From Actinomycetota bacterium (GTDB taxonomy: Bacteria; Actinomycetota; Actinomycetes; S36-B12; CAIYMF01): DNA of 5,055 nucleotides. The notes beneath the pieces are model-generated. The model did no database searches, was not told where the DNA came from, and worked only from the letters and a program-made list of their open reading frames with translations. Both the position numbers and the translations under genes were made by a program. The DNA lies in assembly GCA_009699025.1 (NCBI GenBank), contig WLOZ01000183.1, positions 1 through 5,055 of the forward strand, given 5' to 3'. Of the stretch, positions 4,841 to 5,055 are shown piece after piece. Numbering within the stretch: position 1 is the first letter of the stretch; each line of letters starts with the position of its first letter.

Positions 4841-5055
4841 ATGGCGTGGCGCTCGCGCATGGTCTGGGTGGGTGCAGCGGCGCTGGTCGTCTCCACGTCA
4901 GCAGGCCTGGTTGCTCCAGCCTCAGCCGATACCCTCTCCCCCGCTCCCGCTCCCACAGTGACGCCAGGCGTGACCTCGCTCATGGTGGAGTGGGATCCGG
5001 CCGACCCGGCTTACCCCGTACCGGTCGGCATCCGCACCTACACGGTCGAACTCTC
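4841..5055 (+). CDS. Secreted fibronectin type III domain protein (5' part only)
   Basis: The gene runs off the right edge after 71 codons. The N-terminus is a clear Sec signal peptide: charged MAWRSR, hydrophobic core at about 7-25, and probable signal peptidase I cleavage after Ala-Ser-Ala (27-29). A short Pro/Ala linker (33-38) follows. Residues 38-71 look like the first strands of a fibronectin type III domain: PTVTPG, the B strand SLMVEW with its Trp (51), and a C strand with Tyr (67) in RTYTVEL. Such proteins are exported by actinobacteria as adhesins, surface proteins or polysaccharide-degrading enzymes; which applies depends on sequence outside the window. In-frame TTG codons at 4817 and 4820 are alternative starts, with AGAGGA 11 nt before 4817. 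ATG 4841 is preferred because the codons between have poorer G/C at third positions and the shorter signal peptide is of normal length. Confidence 0.7.
   Translation, partial: MAWRSRMVWVGAAALVVSTSAGLVAPASADTLSPAPAPTVTPGVTSLMVEWDPADPAYPVPVGIRTYTVEL

Noticed and set aside
1..5055. CRISPR array, tRNA/rRNA, transposase or phage genes
   Set aside because: No regularly spaced repeats, RNA-gene sequences or mobile-element protein motifs were seen on either strand.

Overview
The window is high-GC DNA (roughly two thirds G+C by eye, third codon positions almost always G or C). It is most likely from the chromosome of an actinobacterium (Actinomycetota). The evidence is the codon bias, compact genes with GTG/ATG starts, very few Shine-Dalgarno sequences, and -10-like hexamers ending exactly 6 nt before start codons, as expected of leaderless mRNAs. 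A genus cannot be named from this sequence. There are no rRNA or tRNA genes, no IS elements and no CRISPR arrays.

Layout. Positions 1-129 may hold the 3' end of an upstream + strand gene (weak call). A perfect 20-bp inverted repeat with an extended base (141-205) follows and looks like a terminator. A YbjJ-like MFS transporter (256-1482, +) comes next. It converges, with a 4-bp gap, on an FMN-dependent alpha-hydroxy-acid oxidase (1487-2545, -) that keeps all family catalytic residues. A 40-bp divergent promoter region (2546-2585) separates the oxidase from a 349-residue protein (2586-3635, +). That protein has a Coq4-like C-terminal domain with an intact HDxxH-x11-E motif and an uncharacterised all-helical N-terminal half. 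It converges, with a 4-bp overlap at a shared CTAG, on a full-length Sua5-type L-threonylcarbamoyladenylate synthase (3632-4612, -). A 228-bp intergenic region with divergent promoter elements leads to the 5' end of a secreted fibronectin type III protein (4841 to the window edge, +).

The genes are all monocistronic and alternate in strand (+ - + - +), so there is no operon. The transporter, the tRNA-modification enzyme and the secreted protein look like independent housekeeping or accessory genes. The one plausible functional pair is the divergent hydroxy-acid oxidase and Coq4-like gene. Their two predicted promoters interlock so that the expected -35 position of each falls on the -10 of the other.

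The items most worth a second look are the helical-Coq4 fusion in what is probably a menaquinone organism, the interlocking leaderless promoters, and the strong hairpin upstream of the transporter. I did not find a clear novel multi-gene system.
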